NCBI RefSeq assembly: GCF_022317005.1
Contig: NZ_CP081006.1
Span: 3,720,001 to 3,784,000, forward strand
DNA length: 64,000 bases
Source of the DNA: Mycobacterium sp. IDR2000157661
GTDB taxonomy: Bacteria; Actinomycetota; Actinomycetes; Mycobacteriales; Mycobacteriaceae
Direction of reading: 5' to 3'
The number at the start of each line of letters is the position of its first letter. Positions within the stretch are counted from its first letter, which is position 1. Positions 8,373 through 16,732 of this stretch are shown piece by piece. The translations under genes were made by a program, and so were the position numbers. A model generated the notes under the pieces. It was not told the origin of the DNA, did not search any database, and saw only the letters and a list, made by a program, of their open reading frames with translations.

Positions 8373-9959
8373 GTGACGACCCTCCTGCTGAACGGGCGCA
8401 TTCACAGCCCGGCGATGCCCGACGCCACGGCATTCGCGGTACGCGACGGCGTCGTCGCCTGGCTGGGCAGCGACGACGTCGGTCGCGTCCAGTACCCGGA
8501 TGCGCACGTCGTCGACCTCGACGGCGCGTTCGTCGCACCCGCCTTCGTCGACAGCCATGTCCATCTGACGGCCACCGGGCTCACCGTCTCCGGACTCGAC
8601 TTGCGGCAGGCCACCTCGGTGCGGGATTGCCTGGACCTGCTTGCCGACTACGTCCGCACGCACCCCGACGGGCCGGTGTGGGGCCACGGATGGGACGAGT
8701 CGGGATGGCCCGAACGCACGGCGCCGAGCACGGACGACGTCGACGCCGTGGTCGGCGACCGGCCGGCCTACCTGGCCCGCATCGACGTGCACTCGGCGGC
8801 CGCGTCTTCCGGGTTGCGCCGGTTGGCGCCCGGACTGGCCGGCGCGCAGGGCTATGCGCCGCAAGGCCCGCTGACCGCCCACGCGCACCATCTGGCCCGC
8901 GCCGCCGCCCGCGCCCGTCTCACCGCCGAGCAGCGTCGTCGGGCCCGGCTGGCGGCGCTGGACGCCGCAGCCGCCATGGGCATCGTCGCGGTCTGCGAGT
9001 GCGGGGGACCCGACATCGGCGGCCTCGACGACTGGGACGAGATCCACGCCCTCGGGCACGGCGTCGAGATCGTCGGCTACTGGGGGGAGGCCGTCTCCGA
9101 CGCCGAGCAGGCCAAGGCGCTGATCGCACGGACGGGCGCGCGCGGACTGGCCGGTGATCTGTTCGTCGACGGGGCGCTGGGGTCACGCACGGCATGGCTG
9201 CAGCGCCCGTACGCCGACGCGCCGGACTGTCTCGGCAACAGCTATCTGGGCGGCGAGGCGATCGCCGCCCATCTGCGGGCGTGCACCGAGGCGGGTGTCG
9301 CGGCCGGCTTCCACGTCATCGGCGACGCGGCGGTCAGCACGGTCGTCGACGCGTTGGCCGAGGTCGTCGAGATGTTCGGCGCGGCCGCGGTGGCCCGGTG
9401 CGGACACCGGCTCGAGCACCTCGAGATGGTCACCGAGGAACAGGCCCGGCTGCTGGGGAACTGGGGTGTGTTCGCCAGTGTGCAGCCGAATTTCGACGCG
9501 CTGTGGGGCGGCGACACCGGCATGTACGCCCAGCGTCTGGGCGCCGAGCGGGCCAGGTCGTTGAACCCCTTCGCGCTGTTAGCATCCGAAGGCGTGCCTC
9601 TCGCCTTCGGCTCCGACAGCCCCGTGACCGGAATGGACCCGTGGGCCACGGTGCGCGCGGCGGCCCGGCATCGGACGCCCGGCAGTGCGGTCTCGCCGCG
9701 GGCGGCCTTCGCGGCGCTGACCCGCGGCGCGTGGCGGGCGGCCGGTGTGCGCGACGGGGTCGCGGGCACGTTGGTTCCCGGTGCGCCGGCGTCCTACGCG
9801 GTGTGGGACACCGACGATCTCGAGGTCAGCGCCCCGGCCGATGCGGTGCAGCGGTGGTCGACCGATCAGCGGTCGCGCGTACCCGCCCTGCCCGCACTCG
9901 ACGGCCCGTCGCCCCGCTGCCTGCAGACCGTTCACCGGGGTGTCACCATCCATGGCTGA
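8373..9959 (+). CDS. Amidohydrolase family protein (YtcJ-like)
   Basis: A 528-aa metal-dependent amidohydrolase of the YtcJ/exoenzyme-regulatory type. It has the N-terminal beta-sandwich (TLLLNGRIHS), the metal-binding FVDSHVHLTATG motif at about residues 58-70, a later GFHVIGDAAV histidine, CGHRLEHLEMV and the terminal Asp motif FGSDSPVTGMDPW. The substrate is unknown; the family cleaves amide or urethane bonds of small molecules. A GTG at 8373 gives the usual N-terminus; the frame stays open upstream through fxsA but that part is not homologous. The end overlaps the lnt start by 8 bp, so expression is likely coupled to lipoprotein maturation genes, although no functional link is known. Confidence 0.87.
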   Translation: MTTLLLNGRIHSPAMPDATAFAVRDGVVAWLGSDDVGRVQYPDAHVVDLDGAFVAPAFVDSHVHLTATGLTVSGLDLRQATSVRDCLDLLADYVRTHPDGPVWGHGWDESGWPERTAPSTDDVDAVVGDRPAYLARIDVHSAAASSGLRRLAPGLAGAQGYAPQGPLTAHAHHLARAAARARLTAEQRRRARLAALDAAAAMGIVAVCECGGPDIGGLDDWDEIHALGHGVEIVGYWGEAVSDAEQAKALIARTGARGLAGDLFVDGALGSRTAWLQRPYADAPDCLGNSYLGGEAIAAHLRACTEAGVAAGFHVIGDAAVSTVVDALAEVVEMFGAAAVARCGHRLEHLEMVTEEQARLLGNWGVFASVQPNFDALWGGDTGMYAQRLGAERARSLNPFALLASEGVPLAFGSDSPVTGMDPWATVRAAARHRTPGSAVSPRAAFAALTRGAWRAAGVRDGVAGTLVPGAPASYAVWDTDDLEVSAPADAVQRWSTDQRSRVPALPALDGPSPRCLQTVHRGVTIHG

Positions 9960-11613
9960 GGTTTCCGTCGACCACGAAACCCCCGCTCCCGGCCGTGCTG
10001 CGCGGTGGGGACAGGCCGTGGCCGCCCGGTTGCCGCAACTCGGGCTCGCCATCGTCGCGGGGATCCTGTTATGTCTGAGCTTCCCGCCGTTCGGCTGGTG
10101 GTACCTGGGGGTCCTGGCGTTCGTCTCGCTGGCCTGGGTGCTGACCCGCGAGACCACGACCATCGCGGGCGGCTTCGGCTACGGCTTCGTCTTCGGCGCG
10201 GCGTTCTACCTGCCGCTGCTGCCGTGGGTCGGCGCGTTCGTCGGGCCGGTGCCGTGGATCGGGCTGGCACTCGTCGAGTCGCTGTTCCCGGCGCTGTTCG
10301 CCGCGGGCGCGGTCGTGGTCCGGCGGCTGCCGGGGTGGCCGCTGTGGTTCGCCGGACTGTGGTCGCTGCAGGAGTGGCTGAAGGCGACGGTGCCGTTCGG
10401 CGGGTTTCCGTGGGGCAACGTCGCGTTCAGCCAGACCGAGGGCGCCTTGCGGTCCATTGCGCAGCTGGGTGGCGCGCCGCTGGTGTCCTTCGCGGTGGTG
10501 CTGACCGGGTTCAGCGTGGCCGCGATCGCTTTCGAGATCGCGCAGCGGTGGCGGCACGAAGCGGCGGGCGACGACGCGCCGCCCGCGGTGGTGCTGCCGG
10601 GGCTGTGCATCGTGGCGGTGCTGCTGGTCACGGCGCTGACGTGGCCGCATGTCCGCCAGTCGGGTCTCGGCGCCGGCGACGACCAGTCGATCACCGTAGC
10701 GGCCGTGCAGGGCAACGTGCCGCGACTCGGCCTGGACTTCAACGCCCAACGACGCGCGGTGCTCGACAACCACGTCAGCGAGACGATGCGGCTGGCCCAG
10801 GACGTGCGCGCGGGCAGGGCGCCGCAGCCCCGGTTCGTCGTCTGGCCGGAGAACTCCTCCGACATCGACCCGTTGGCCAACCCGGATGCCCGCGAGTTGA
10901 TCTCGTCGGCGGCGAAGGCGATCGACGCCCCGATCCTGGTCGGCGGTGTGGTGGCGGCGCCGGGCAACAGCCCCGACAACCCGGTGGCGACGAACTCGGT
11001 GATCGTGTGGAATCCGGACGGTGGACCGGCCGATCGTCACGACAAGCAGATCGTGCAGCCGTTCGGCGAATACCTGCCGTGGCGCGGTTTCTTCAGCCGG
11101 TTCTCCGCGTATGCCGAGCGGGCCGGCTACTTCCTGCCCGGTGACGGCGCCGGGGTGGTGCAGGTCGCGGGCGTCCCGGTCGGCGTGGCCACGTGCTGGG
11201 AGGTGATCTTCGACCGGGCTCCGCGCGAATCGGTGCGCAACGGCGCCCAGCTGGTGGTGGTGCCTGCCAACAACGCGACGTTCACCGAGGCGATGAGCGA
11301 GCAGATGCTCGCGTTCGCCCGGCTGAGGGCGGTCGAACACGACCGCTACGTGGTGGTGGCGGGCACGACGGGCATCAGCGCGATCGTCGCGCCCGACGGC
11401 CGGGAGCTGGCGCGCACCGAGTTCTTCGAGCCGGACTACCTCGACGGCTCGGTACGCCTGAAGACCCAGCTGACGTTCGCCACGCAATGGGGTCCGCTGG
11501 TCGAGGGACTGCTTATCCTGCTCGGCGTCGGCAGTGTGATCGCCGCAATACTGCACAATGGATCCTTTGTGCGCCGTCGAACCGACGGCGACAACGCCAG
11601 AGGAGCCACATGA
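9952..11613 (+). CDS. lnt: Apolipoprotein N-acyltransferase Lnt
   Basis: This integral-membrane enzyme transfers a third acyl chain to the N-terminal Cys of lipoproteins. The 553-aa protein has a hydrophobic N-terminal third (about residues 25-230, several membrane spans) and an extracytoplasmic carbon-nitrogen hydrolase domain. The catalytic triad is visible: Glu300 in WPENSSD, Lys365 in HDKQIVQPFGEYLPW and Cys415 in ATCWEVIF. The ATG at 9952 overlaps the amidohydrolase end, and the stop overlaps the ppm1 start as ATGA. In M. tuberculosis Lnt and Ppm1 are one polypeptide; here they are separate but translationally coupled, as in M. smegmatis. Confidence 0.95.
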   Translation: MAEVSVDHETPAPGRAARWGQAVAARLPQLGLAIVAGILLCLSFPPFGWWYLGVLAFVSLAWVLTRETTTIAGGFGYGFVFGAAFYLPLLPWVGAFVGPVPWIGLALVESLFPALFAAGAVVVRRLPGWPLWFAGLWSLQEWLKATVPFGGFPWGNVAFSQTEGALRSIAQLGGAPLVSFAVVLTGFSVAAIAFEIAQRWRHEAAGDDAPPAVVLPGLCIVAVLLVTALTWPHVRQSGLGAGDDQSITVAAVQGNVPRLGLDFNAQRRAVLDNHVSETMRLAQDVRAGRAPQPRFVVWPENSSDIDPLANPDARELISSAAKAIDAPILVGGVVAAPGNSPDNPVATNSVIVWNPDGGPADRHDKQIVQPFGEYLPWRGFFSRFSAYAERAGYFLPGDGAGVVQVAGVPVGVATCWEVIFDRAPRESVRNGAQLVVVPANNATFTEAMSEQMLAFARLRAVEHDRYVVVAGTTGISAIVAPDGRELARTEFFEPDYLDGSVRLKTQLTFATQWGPLVEGLLILLGVGSVIAAILHNGSFVRRRTDGDNARGAT

Positions 11614-12386
11614 CCACGGGCCAGGGGCCGGTGCAACGCCCAAGCCAGCGCACGCTGGTCATCATTCCCACGTACAACGAGCGGGAGAACCTGCCCCTGA
11701 TCGTCGGGCGGGTCCAGCAGGCGCGTCCCGACGTGCACATCCTGATCGTCGACGACGGCAGCCCCGACGGCACCGGCGAGTTGGCCGACGAACTGGCCCT
11801 CGCCGACCCGGACCGCGTCCACGTCATGCACCGCACCACGAAGGGCGGTCTCGGCGCCGCTTACATCGCCGGTTTCGGCTGGGGTCTGGGCCGGGAGTAT
11901 TCGGTGCTCGTCGAGATGGACGCCGACGGCAGCCACCCGCCCGAACAGCTCTACCGGCTGCTCGACGCCGTCGACGCCGGCGCCGACCTGGTGATCGGCT
12001 CCCGGTATGTGAGCGGGGGAGAGGTCCGCAACTGGCCGCGCAGGCGCATGGTGCTCTCCCGCACCGCCAACGGCTACTCGCGCATCCTGCTCGGCGTCGA
12101 CATTCACGACATCACCGCCGGCTACCGGGCCTACCGCCGCGAGGTGCTCGAGAAGATCGACCTCTCCGCGGTCGACTCCAAAGGTTACTGCTTCCAGATC
12201 GACCTGACCTGGCGCACCATCAACAACGGGTTCGTCGTCGTCGAGGTGCCGATCACGTTCACCGAACGAGAGTACGGCCAGTCGAAGATGAGCGGCTCCA
12301 ACATCCGCGAGGCCCTGTTCAAGGTCGCCGAGTGGGGTGTTCGCGGGCGCCTCGATCGCGCCCGCGGAGTCGGCATCACACGCTGA
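11610..12386 (+). CDS. ppm1: Polyprenol-monophosphomannose synthase Ppm1
   Basis: A 258-aa family-2 glycosyltransferase that makes polyprenyl-phosphomannose from GDP-mannose. This is the mannose donor for lipomannan, lipoarabinomannan and protein O-mannosylation. Motifs in order are IIPTYNERENLPLIV, LIVDDGSPDGTG, the metal-binding MDADGSH and the GSRYVSGGEVRNWP acceptor loop. No C-terminal membrane anchor is present, so it probably relies on Lnt for membrane association, as known for the split M. smegmatis pair. An AGGAG site sits 5 bases before the ATG, inside the lnt end. The gene converges on rbpA. Confidence 0.95.
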   Translation: MTTGQGPVQRPSQRTLVIIPTYNERENLPLIVGRVQQARPDVHILIVDDGSPDGTGELADELALADPDRVHVMHRTTKGGLGAAYIAGFGWGLGREYSVLVEMDADGSHPPEQLYRLLDAVDAGADLVIGSRYVSGGEVRNWPRRRMVLSRTANGYSRILLGVDIHDITAGYRAYRREVLEKIDLSAVDSKGYCFQIDLTWRTINNGFVVVEVPITFTEREYGQSKMSGSNIREALFKVAEWGVRGRLDRARGVGITR

Positions 12387-12399
12387 GCTGCGGCTCAGC
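12382..12399. terminator. Hairpin between convergent ppm1 and rbpA
   Basis: GCTGAG and CTCAGC form a 6-bp stem around a 6-base loop, overlapping the ppm1 stop codon and sitting in the 21-bp gap before the rbpA stop. There is no T-tract on either side, so it could be a GC-rich, bidirectional mycobacterial-type terminator or chance. Confidence 0.35.
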
Positions 12400-12407
12400 C
12401 GCCGCGT

Positions 12408-12743
12408 TCAGCCCCGGCGGCGAGCCTTGATGATGTCGAGGCGCTCCTTGAGCAGTTCCTCGAGTTCCTCCACCGAGCGGCGCTCCAGCAGCATGTCCCA
12501 GTGGGTGCGCGGGGGCTTGGTCTTCTTCGGCTCGGGCGCATTGCCCTCGATCAAGGTGCCTTCCATGCCGTTGCGGCACAGCCAGGTGTGGGGGATCTCG
12601 GCGTCGTCGGCGAACGGGACGTCGAACTCCTCGCCGTTGTCGGTGCGGTAACGGGCAACCTGACGCGGCGCCAAGTCGTGGTTGCGGTCGGTCTCGTAGC
12701 TCACGGCTCCGAGCCGACTCCCCCTCAGGACACGATCAGCCAT
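12408..12743 (-). CDS. rbpA: RNA polymerase-binding protein RbpA
   Basis: This essential actinobacterial transcription factor binds sigma-A/sigma-B holoenzyme and stabilises the open promoter complex. The 111 residues are exactly the usual length: N-terminal tail ADRVLRGSRLGAVSYETDRNHDLAPRQ, then the RbpA core domain (RYRTDNGEEFDVPFADDAEIPHTWLCRNG), a basic linker and the sigma-interacting helix VEELEELLKERLDIIKARR. The ATG at 12743 was chosen for homology and for GAGGAG 7 bases upstream; the frame is open for 26 more codons but they look unrelated. It is probably transcribed alone. Confidence 0.97.
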   Translation of the reverse strand: MADRVLRGSRLGAVSYETDRNHDLAPRQVARYRTDNGEEFDVPFADDAEIPHTWLCRNGMEGTLIEGNAPEPKKTKPPRTHWDMLLERRSVEELEELLKERLDIIKARRRG

Positions 12744-12863
12744 CGTCAACACTCCTCGATTGATTTCGTCCGGTGAATCAACGCAGCAGCACGCCGCACG
12801 GTTCCCGACTCGACCCTTCATGATACCGGGAATCGCGCGCGTCCCCGTCTACAGTCACCTTCC

Positions 12864-13205
12864 GTGGAGCACGGGATCAACAAGCGGCTGCGTCCCCAAT
12901 CCTGCCGCTGGTGCGGCCGCGAAGTGGCCGACGCCGGGCTCGGCAGGCGCCGTCAGTACTGCAGGCAGTCATGCCGCCAACGGGCCTATGAGCAGCGCGC
13001 CCAGATCAAGGGCACGACGCTTGCGCCGGATGCGGTGGTGCTCAGCGCCGACGAGGCCGCCGAGCTCTCCGATCGCGTCTATCAGGTCAGGTGTGCCGCC
13101 GAAGACGTCGCGACGGCGGTGGAGGAGGGCGCCGCACCCGAGGAGCTGCGGGGTCTGTGTGACGCGCTGGTGCGAGCGGCCAAGGCGGCCGACGGGTGGA
13201 GATGA
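12864..13205 (+). CDS. Small Cys-rich (zinc-ribbon-like) actinobacterial protein
   Basis: A 113-aa protein starting at GTG. Residues 14-37 contain CRWCGREV and, about 15 residues later, YCRQSCRQRAYEQR, forming a CxxC...CxxxC zinc site embedded in a very basic segment. The second half is acidic and helical (ADEAAELSDRV...VEEGAAPEELRGL). This fits a small nucleic-acid-binding zinc protein, but no function is established. It is divergent from rbpA (120-bp gap), and its neighbour downstream begins 56 bp later. Confidence 0.7.
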   Translation: MEHGINKRLRPQSCRWCGREVADAGLGRRRQYCRQSCRQRAYEQRAQIKGTTLAPDAVVLSADEAAELSDRVYQVRCAAEDVATAVEEGAAPEELRGLCDALVRAAKAADGWR

Positions 13206-13261
13206 GGTGAACCATCGCGCGCGCTGGTTCGTCGTCACGATGACCAGCAACAACTCCTGCG

Positions 13262-14515
13262 ATGGGACCGGCCGTGACCCTCTTGACCGCCAAGTCGCCA
13301 GCCTCCACGCCCACGGCGTCCGGTGTCTGGCGCTTCGACTCCTTCGTGCTCGACACACAGCGTTTTCGACTGCGCCGCGACGGTGAGGTGATCCGCGTCG
13401 AGCCGCAGGTGTTCGACGTGCTGACGCAGTTGGTCCGCCACCATGACCGCGTCGTTTCCAAGGAGGAGCTGTTCGACTCCGTGTGGGGTGGCCGTTTCGT
13501 CGGCGAGGCGGCGTTGACAAGTCGCATCAAGGCCGTGCGCCGGGCGCTCGGCGACGACGGCGAGTCCCAGCGCTACATCCGCACCGCACGTGGCCGCGGC
13601 TACCAGTTCGTCGGCACCCTGCTCGACGAGACCGCGCCCCCGCCACCCGCAGAACCGCAAGTCGCACCACCCGCCCCACGCCAGCACGTCGCGTTCTGCC
13701 GGGCCGCCGACCACGTGCGCCTGGCTTACGCGGTCGCAGGCGACGGTCCGCCGCTGGTGCGTGCGGCGAACTGGCTGACCCATCTCGGCTACGACGTCGA
13801 GAGCCCGGTGTGGCGACACTGGGTCCGCGACCTGTCGGCGCGGTACCGCTTCGTCCGCTATGACGAACGCGGTTGCGGCCTGTCCGACTGGGAAGCAGGC
13901 GAATTCACGTTCGACGACTGGGTGGCCGATCTGGAGTCGGTGGTCGAGACACTCGGGCTGGAACGCTTTCCGCTGCTGGGTGTCTCACAGGGCGGCGCGG
14001 TTGCGGTGGCCTATGCCGCGCGGCACCCGGAGCGGGTCAGCCACCTGGTGCTGTGCGGGGCCTATGCCCGCGGCCGTACGGTGCGCGCCGTCGGTGACGA
14101 CGAGAAGCGTGCTGCGGCACTGGATGCAGAGCTCGCCAGAGTCGGCTGGGGTGGTGACGACCCCGCGTTCCGGCAGGTGTTCGCCGCGCAGTTCCTGCCC
14201 GACGGCACCCGGGCCGACTGGGCCGCGTTCGACCAACTGCAACGCCGCACCACCTCGCCGGAGAACGCGGTGCGCTTCCTCGAGGAGTTCGGCCGCATCG
14301 ACGTGCGCGACCTGGCCCGTGACGTGTCCTGCCCGACGCTGATCATGCACTCGCGCGACGACCGCCGGGTGCCGATGCGGTTCGGCGAGGAACTGGCGTC
14401 GCTGATCGGCGAGTCGCGGCTGGTCGCACTGGCGAGCAACAACCACCTGCTCACCGCGACCGAGCCAGCCTGGCAGGTGTTCCGCGGCGAACTCGACGCC
14501 TTCCTCGCCCTGTGA
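13262..14515 (+). CDS. Winged-helix DNA-binding domain fused to alpha/beta hydrolase
   Basis: A 417-aa two-domain protein. Residues about 20-120 form an OmpR/CadC-type winged helix (FDSFVLDTQRFRLRRDGEVIRVEPQVFDVL...VSKEELFDSVWGGRFV...RYIRTARGRGYQFVG). A Pro-rich linker follows. Residues about 145-417 form an alpha/beta hydrolase with nucleophile Ser242 in GVSQGG, Asp in HSRDDRRVP and His in SNNHLL. No transmembrane segment or receiver domain is seen. It may act as a one-component regulator in which the hydrolase fold senses or processes a small ligand, or simply as an enzyme that binds DNA. An in-frame GTG at 13274 is an alternative start. Confidence 0.85.
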   Translation: MGPAVTLLTAKSPASTPTASGVWRFDSFVLDTQRFRLRRDGEVIRVEPQVFDVLTQLVRHHDRVVSKEELFDSVWGGRFVGEAALTSRIKAVRRALGDDGESQRYIRTARGRGYQFVGTLLDETAPPPPAEPQVAPPAPRQHVAFCRAADHVRLAYAVAGDGPPLVRAANWLTHLGYDVESPVWRHWVRDLSARYRFVRYDERGCGLSDWEAGEFTFDDWVADLESVVETLGLERFPLLGVSQGGAVAVAYAARHPERVSHLVLCGAYARGRTVRAVGDDEKRAAALDAELARVGWGGDDPAFRQVFAAQFLPDGTRADWAAFDQLQRRTTSPENAVRFLEEFGRIDVRDLARDVSCPTLIMHSRDDRRVPMRFGEELASLIGESRLVALASNNHLLTATEPAWQVFRGELDAFLAL

Positions 14516-14592
14516 CGCGCGCGCAGCAGATCTCCACGCAATCTCCACCTGATCTTCATGTACCGCGCGGCCGGGCGGCCCATGCTGATCAT

Positions 14593-15291
14593 ATGACGAA
14601 GATGACGCGGACTCTGCTCGTGGGTATCGGCGCGATGGTCGCGTTCGGCACCCTGCCCGCCTGTTCGGGCGGATCGTCCACCGAGGCGACGCCGACCTCG
14701 CAGGCCACCACCACGACGGCCGCTGCGTTTCCGCAGTCGGCGAGGTACGTCGCCGACATGAAATCGGCCGACGGAAAGTCGATGACCATCGGCCTCGCCG
14801 TCGAGGGCGCGGACGTCGCCGCCTACGCCTGCAACGGCACCGACGACGAGGCCTGGTTCTTCGGCAGCCAGACCGACGGCAGGATCGACCTCACGTCGCG
14901 GTTCCGCGACACCTTGATGGCCGAGTTCGACGGCGCCGACCTCGAGGGCAACCTCATGATGAACGGCGTCGCCTACGACTTCACCGCGCTGCCGGTGTCC
15001 GGCCCGGCGGGCATGTACACCGCGGAGGCTGACGGTGTCCGGGCGTCATGGGTGGTCCGGGAGGACGGCTCCTCGATCGGGGTCCAGTTCCGCACCGACA
15101 GCGTCGGCGACATCACCCAGGCCGAGATCCAGCAGCTGGCCGACGCGCAGTTCCGCGCGCAGGTGCGCAACAAGCGCCAGCTCCAACAGGCTCAGCAGAT
15201 CACCCGGCTGTCCGATGGGCGCATGAGCTCGACGATCAACGGCACGCAGGCCACCCCGACGCTGGTGACCGGCAGCTTCCGACTCGGCTGA
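14593..15291 (+). CDS. Putative secreted lipoprotein
   Basis: A 232-aa exported protein. After a short basic start the hydrophobic segment LLVGIGAMVAFGTLPAC ends in a lipobox (LPAC; Cys about residue 24), predicting lipid anchoring after Lgt/LspA processing. A Ser/Thr-rich spacer follows, then a beta-rich domain of unknown family containing AYACNGTDDEAWFFGSQTDGR and a Gln-rich C-terminal helix. The ATG at 14593 gives a normal signal peptide; an upstream in-frame start at 14512 would precede it with 27 unlikely residues. No functional clue comes from the neighbours. Confidence 0.75.
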   Translation: MTKMTRTLLVGIGAMVAFGTLPACSGGSSTEATPTSQATTTTAAAFPQSARYVADMKSADGKSMTIGLAVEGADVAAYACNGTDDEAWFFGSQTDGRIDLTSRFRDTLMAEFDGADLEGNLMMNGVAYDFTALPVSGPAGMYTAEADGVRASWVVREDGSSIGVQFRTDSVGDITQAEIQQLADAQFRAQVRNKRQLQQAQQITRLSDGRMSSTINGTQATPTLVTGSFRLG

Positions 15292-15410
15292 CTTCTTCGG
15301 CGAGCAGACGCAAAATACTAGCGGGCATGACGCGGATCCACCCGGAGCGAGCCCGCGCCGAAGCCCGCCCACCCGAGCCGGTCTGATCCATCCGAGGGGA
15401 CAAGCGCTAC

Positions 15411-15432
15411 TATCTGCGTATGAATGCAGATA
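15411..15432. promoter_or_regulatory. Inverted-repeat operator over the KmtR-like start codon
   Basis: TATCTGC (15411-15417) and GCAGATA (15426-15432) are perfect 7-bp inverted arms with an 8-base spacer that contains the ATG at 15420. A TACTAT -10-like hexamer at 15408-15413 places transcription start about 7 bases on, at the A of the ATG, so the message would be leaderless. An ArsR-family dimer bound here would cover the -10 element and start site, fitting autorepression relieved by metal. Confidence 0.7.
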
Positions 15433-15806
15433 ACCAGGTCTGCTCTCGGCGCCTGGCCGACGAACAGGCCGATCTCGTCGTCGAAGTGTTCCGGATGCTG
15501 GCCGATGCGACGCGCGTCCAGCTGCTGTGGGCGCTGGTGGACCGCGAGATGGCGGTTAACGACCTCGCTGCACGCGTCGGCAAGCCCGCGCCGTCGGTGT
15601 CGCAGCACCTGGCCAAGCTCCGGATGGCCCGGCTGGTACGCACCAGACGAGAAGGCACACAGGTCTTCTACCGGCTCGAGAACGACCACGTCCGCCAGCT
15701 GGTCGCCGACGCGGTGCACAACGCAGAGCACGCCGCTGGTGGAGTGCCTGCTCATCACCTCGATGACAGCGAGCTGCGCATCCTGCACGACGAGGCGGCG
15801 GGCTGA
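15420..15806 (+). CDS. kmtR: ArsR/SmtB-family metal sensor, KmtR-like
   Basis: A 128-aa winged-helix repressor closely resembling mycobacterial KmtR (Ni/Co sensor): FRMLADATRVQLLWAL, the recognition helix VGKPAPSVSQHLAKLRMARLV, and the wing TRREGTQVFYRLEN. The C-terminal residues correspond to KmtR metal ligands: His90, Glu103, His104, His112 and His113 (NDHVRQL, NAEHA, PAHHL). It would de-repress its operon on binding Ni(II) or Co(II). The stop overlaps the next gene's ATG by 1 base, so regulator and exporter form an operon; in M. tuberculosis kmtR and its target cdf are at separate loci. The transcript appears leaderless. Confidence 0.88.
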   Translation: MNADNQVCSRRLADEQADLVVEVFRMLADATRVQLLWALVDREMAVNDLAARVGKPAPSVSQHLAKLRMARLVRTRREGTQVFYRLENDHVRQLVADAVHNAEHAAGGVPAHHLDDSELRILHDEAAG

Positions 15807-16732
15807 TGGGGTCGGGTCACAGTCACGACCACTCCCACCGCGCAGACGATGCGCTGCGAGACAGCGCGGCCGGGATCCGCGCCGTCAAGGTGAGCCTGGC
15901 GGTGTTGGGCCTGACCGCGGCCGTACAACTGGTGATCGTCATCGTCTCCGGATCGGTCGCATTGCTGGCCGATACCGTGCACAACGTCTCGGATGCCCTG
16001 ACCGCAGTGCCGTTGTGGATCGCATTCGCGATGAGCCGGCGGGCGGCGACCAGGAGATACACCTACGGCTTCGGACGAGTCGAGGACCTCGCCGGACTGT
16101 TCGTGCTCGCCGTCATCGCGTTGTCCGCGGTGGTCGCCGCGGTCGAGGGTGTGCGCCGGCTTGTCGACCCCCTGCCGCTGTCTCATCTGAGCTGGGTCGC
16201 GGCGGCGGGCGTCATCGGGTTCGTCGGAAACGAGGCAGTCGCGGTCTACCGAATCCGCGTCGGCCGGCGCATCGGTTCGGCGGCCCTGCGGGCGGACGGC
16301 ATGCACGCGCGCGCAGACGGCTTGACGTCGCTCGCCGTCGTGGGCGGTGCAATCGGGGTGGGGCTGGGATTTCCCGCCGCCGATCCCATCATCGGCCTGG
16401 TCATCGCCGGCGCGATCGCTGTGGTGCTGGTGTTCGCGGCGCGCGACGTCTTCGGCCGCCTGCTCGATCGCGTCGACGCCGAGATCGTCGACACCGCCCA
16501 CCGTGTACTGGCCCGCCAACCGGAGGTCCGCCAGGTCCGACGCCTGCGGATGCGGTGGGTCGGTCACGAGTTGCAGGCCGACACCGAACTCGACGTCGAT
16601 CCGTCACTGAGCCTGGTCGAAGCGCACAACCTCGCACACGAAGCCGAACACACGCTCGTCCGCGCGATCCCGAAGCTCGGCTCGGTCGTCGTGCACGCCT
16701 ACCCGGGGCATGAGCCCGCCGTCAGCAGCTGA
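15806..16732 (+). CDS. Cation diffusion facilitator (CDF) metal exporter
   Basis: A 308-aa inner-membrane metal/proton antiporter. A His-rich N-terminus (GHSHDHSH) precedes six predicted spans. The transmembrane metal site is visible as LLADTVHNVSD in TM2 and DGMHARADGLTS in TM5, carrying Asp/His ligands. The cytoplasmic C-terminal domain (about residues 210-300) has the usual fold and a short VVVHAYPGHE end. Being directly coupled to a KmtR-like Ni/Co sensor, it most likely exports Ni(II)/Co(II); Zn(II) is the common alternative for the family. Its end overlaps the convergent lipoprotein gene by 11 bp. Confidence 0.9.
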   Translation: MGSGHSHDHSHRADDALRDSAAGIRAVKVSLAVLGLTAAVQLVIVIVSGSVALLADTVHNVSDALTAVPLWIAFAMSRRAATRRYTYGFGRVEDLAGLFVLAVIALSAVVAAVEGVRRLVDPLPLSHLSWVAAAGVIGFVGNEAVAVYRIRVGRRIGSAALRADGMHARADGLTSLAVVGGAIGVGLGFPAADPIIGLVIAGAIAVVLVFAARDVFGRLLDRVDAEIVDTAHRVLARQPEVRQVRRLRMRWVGHELQADTELDVDPSLSLVEAHNLAHEAEHTLVRAIPKLGSVVVHAYPGHEPAVSS

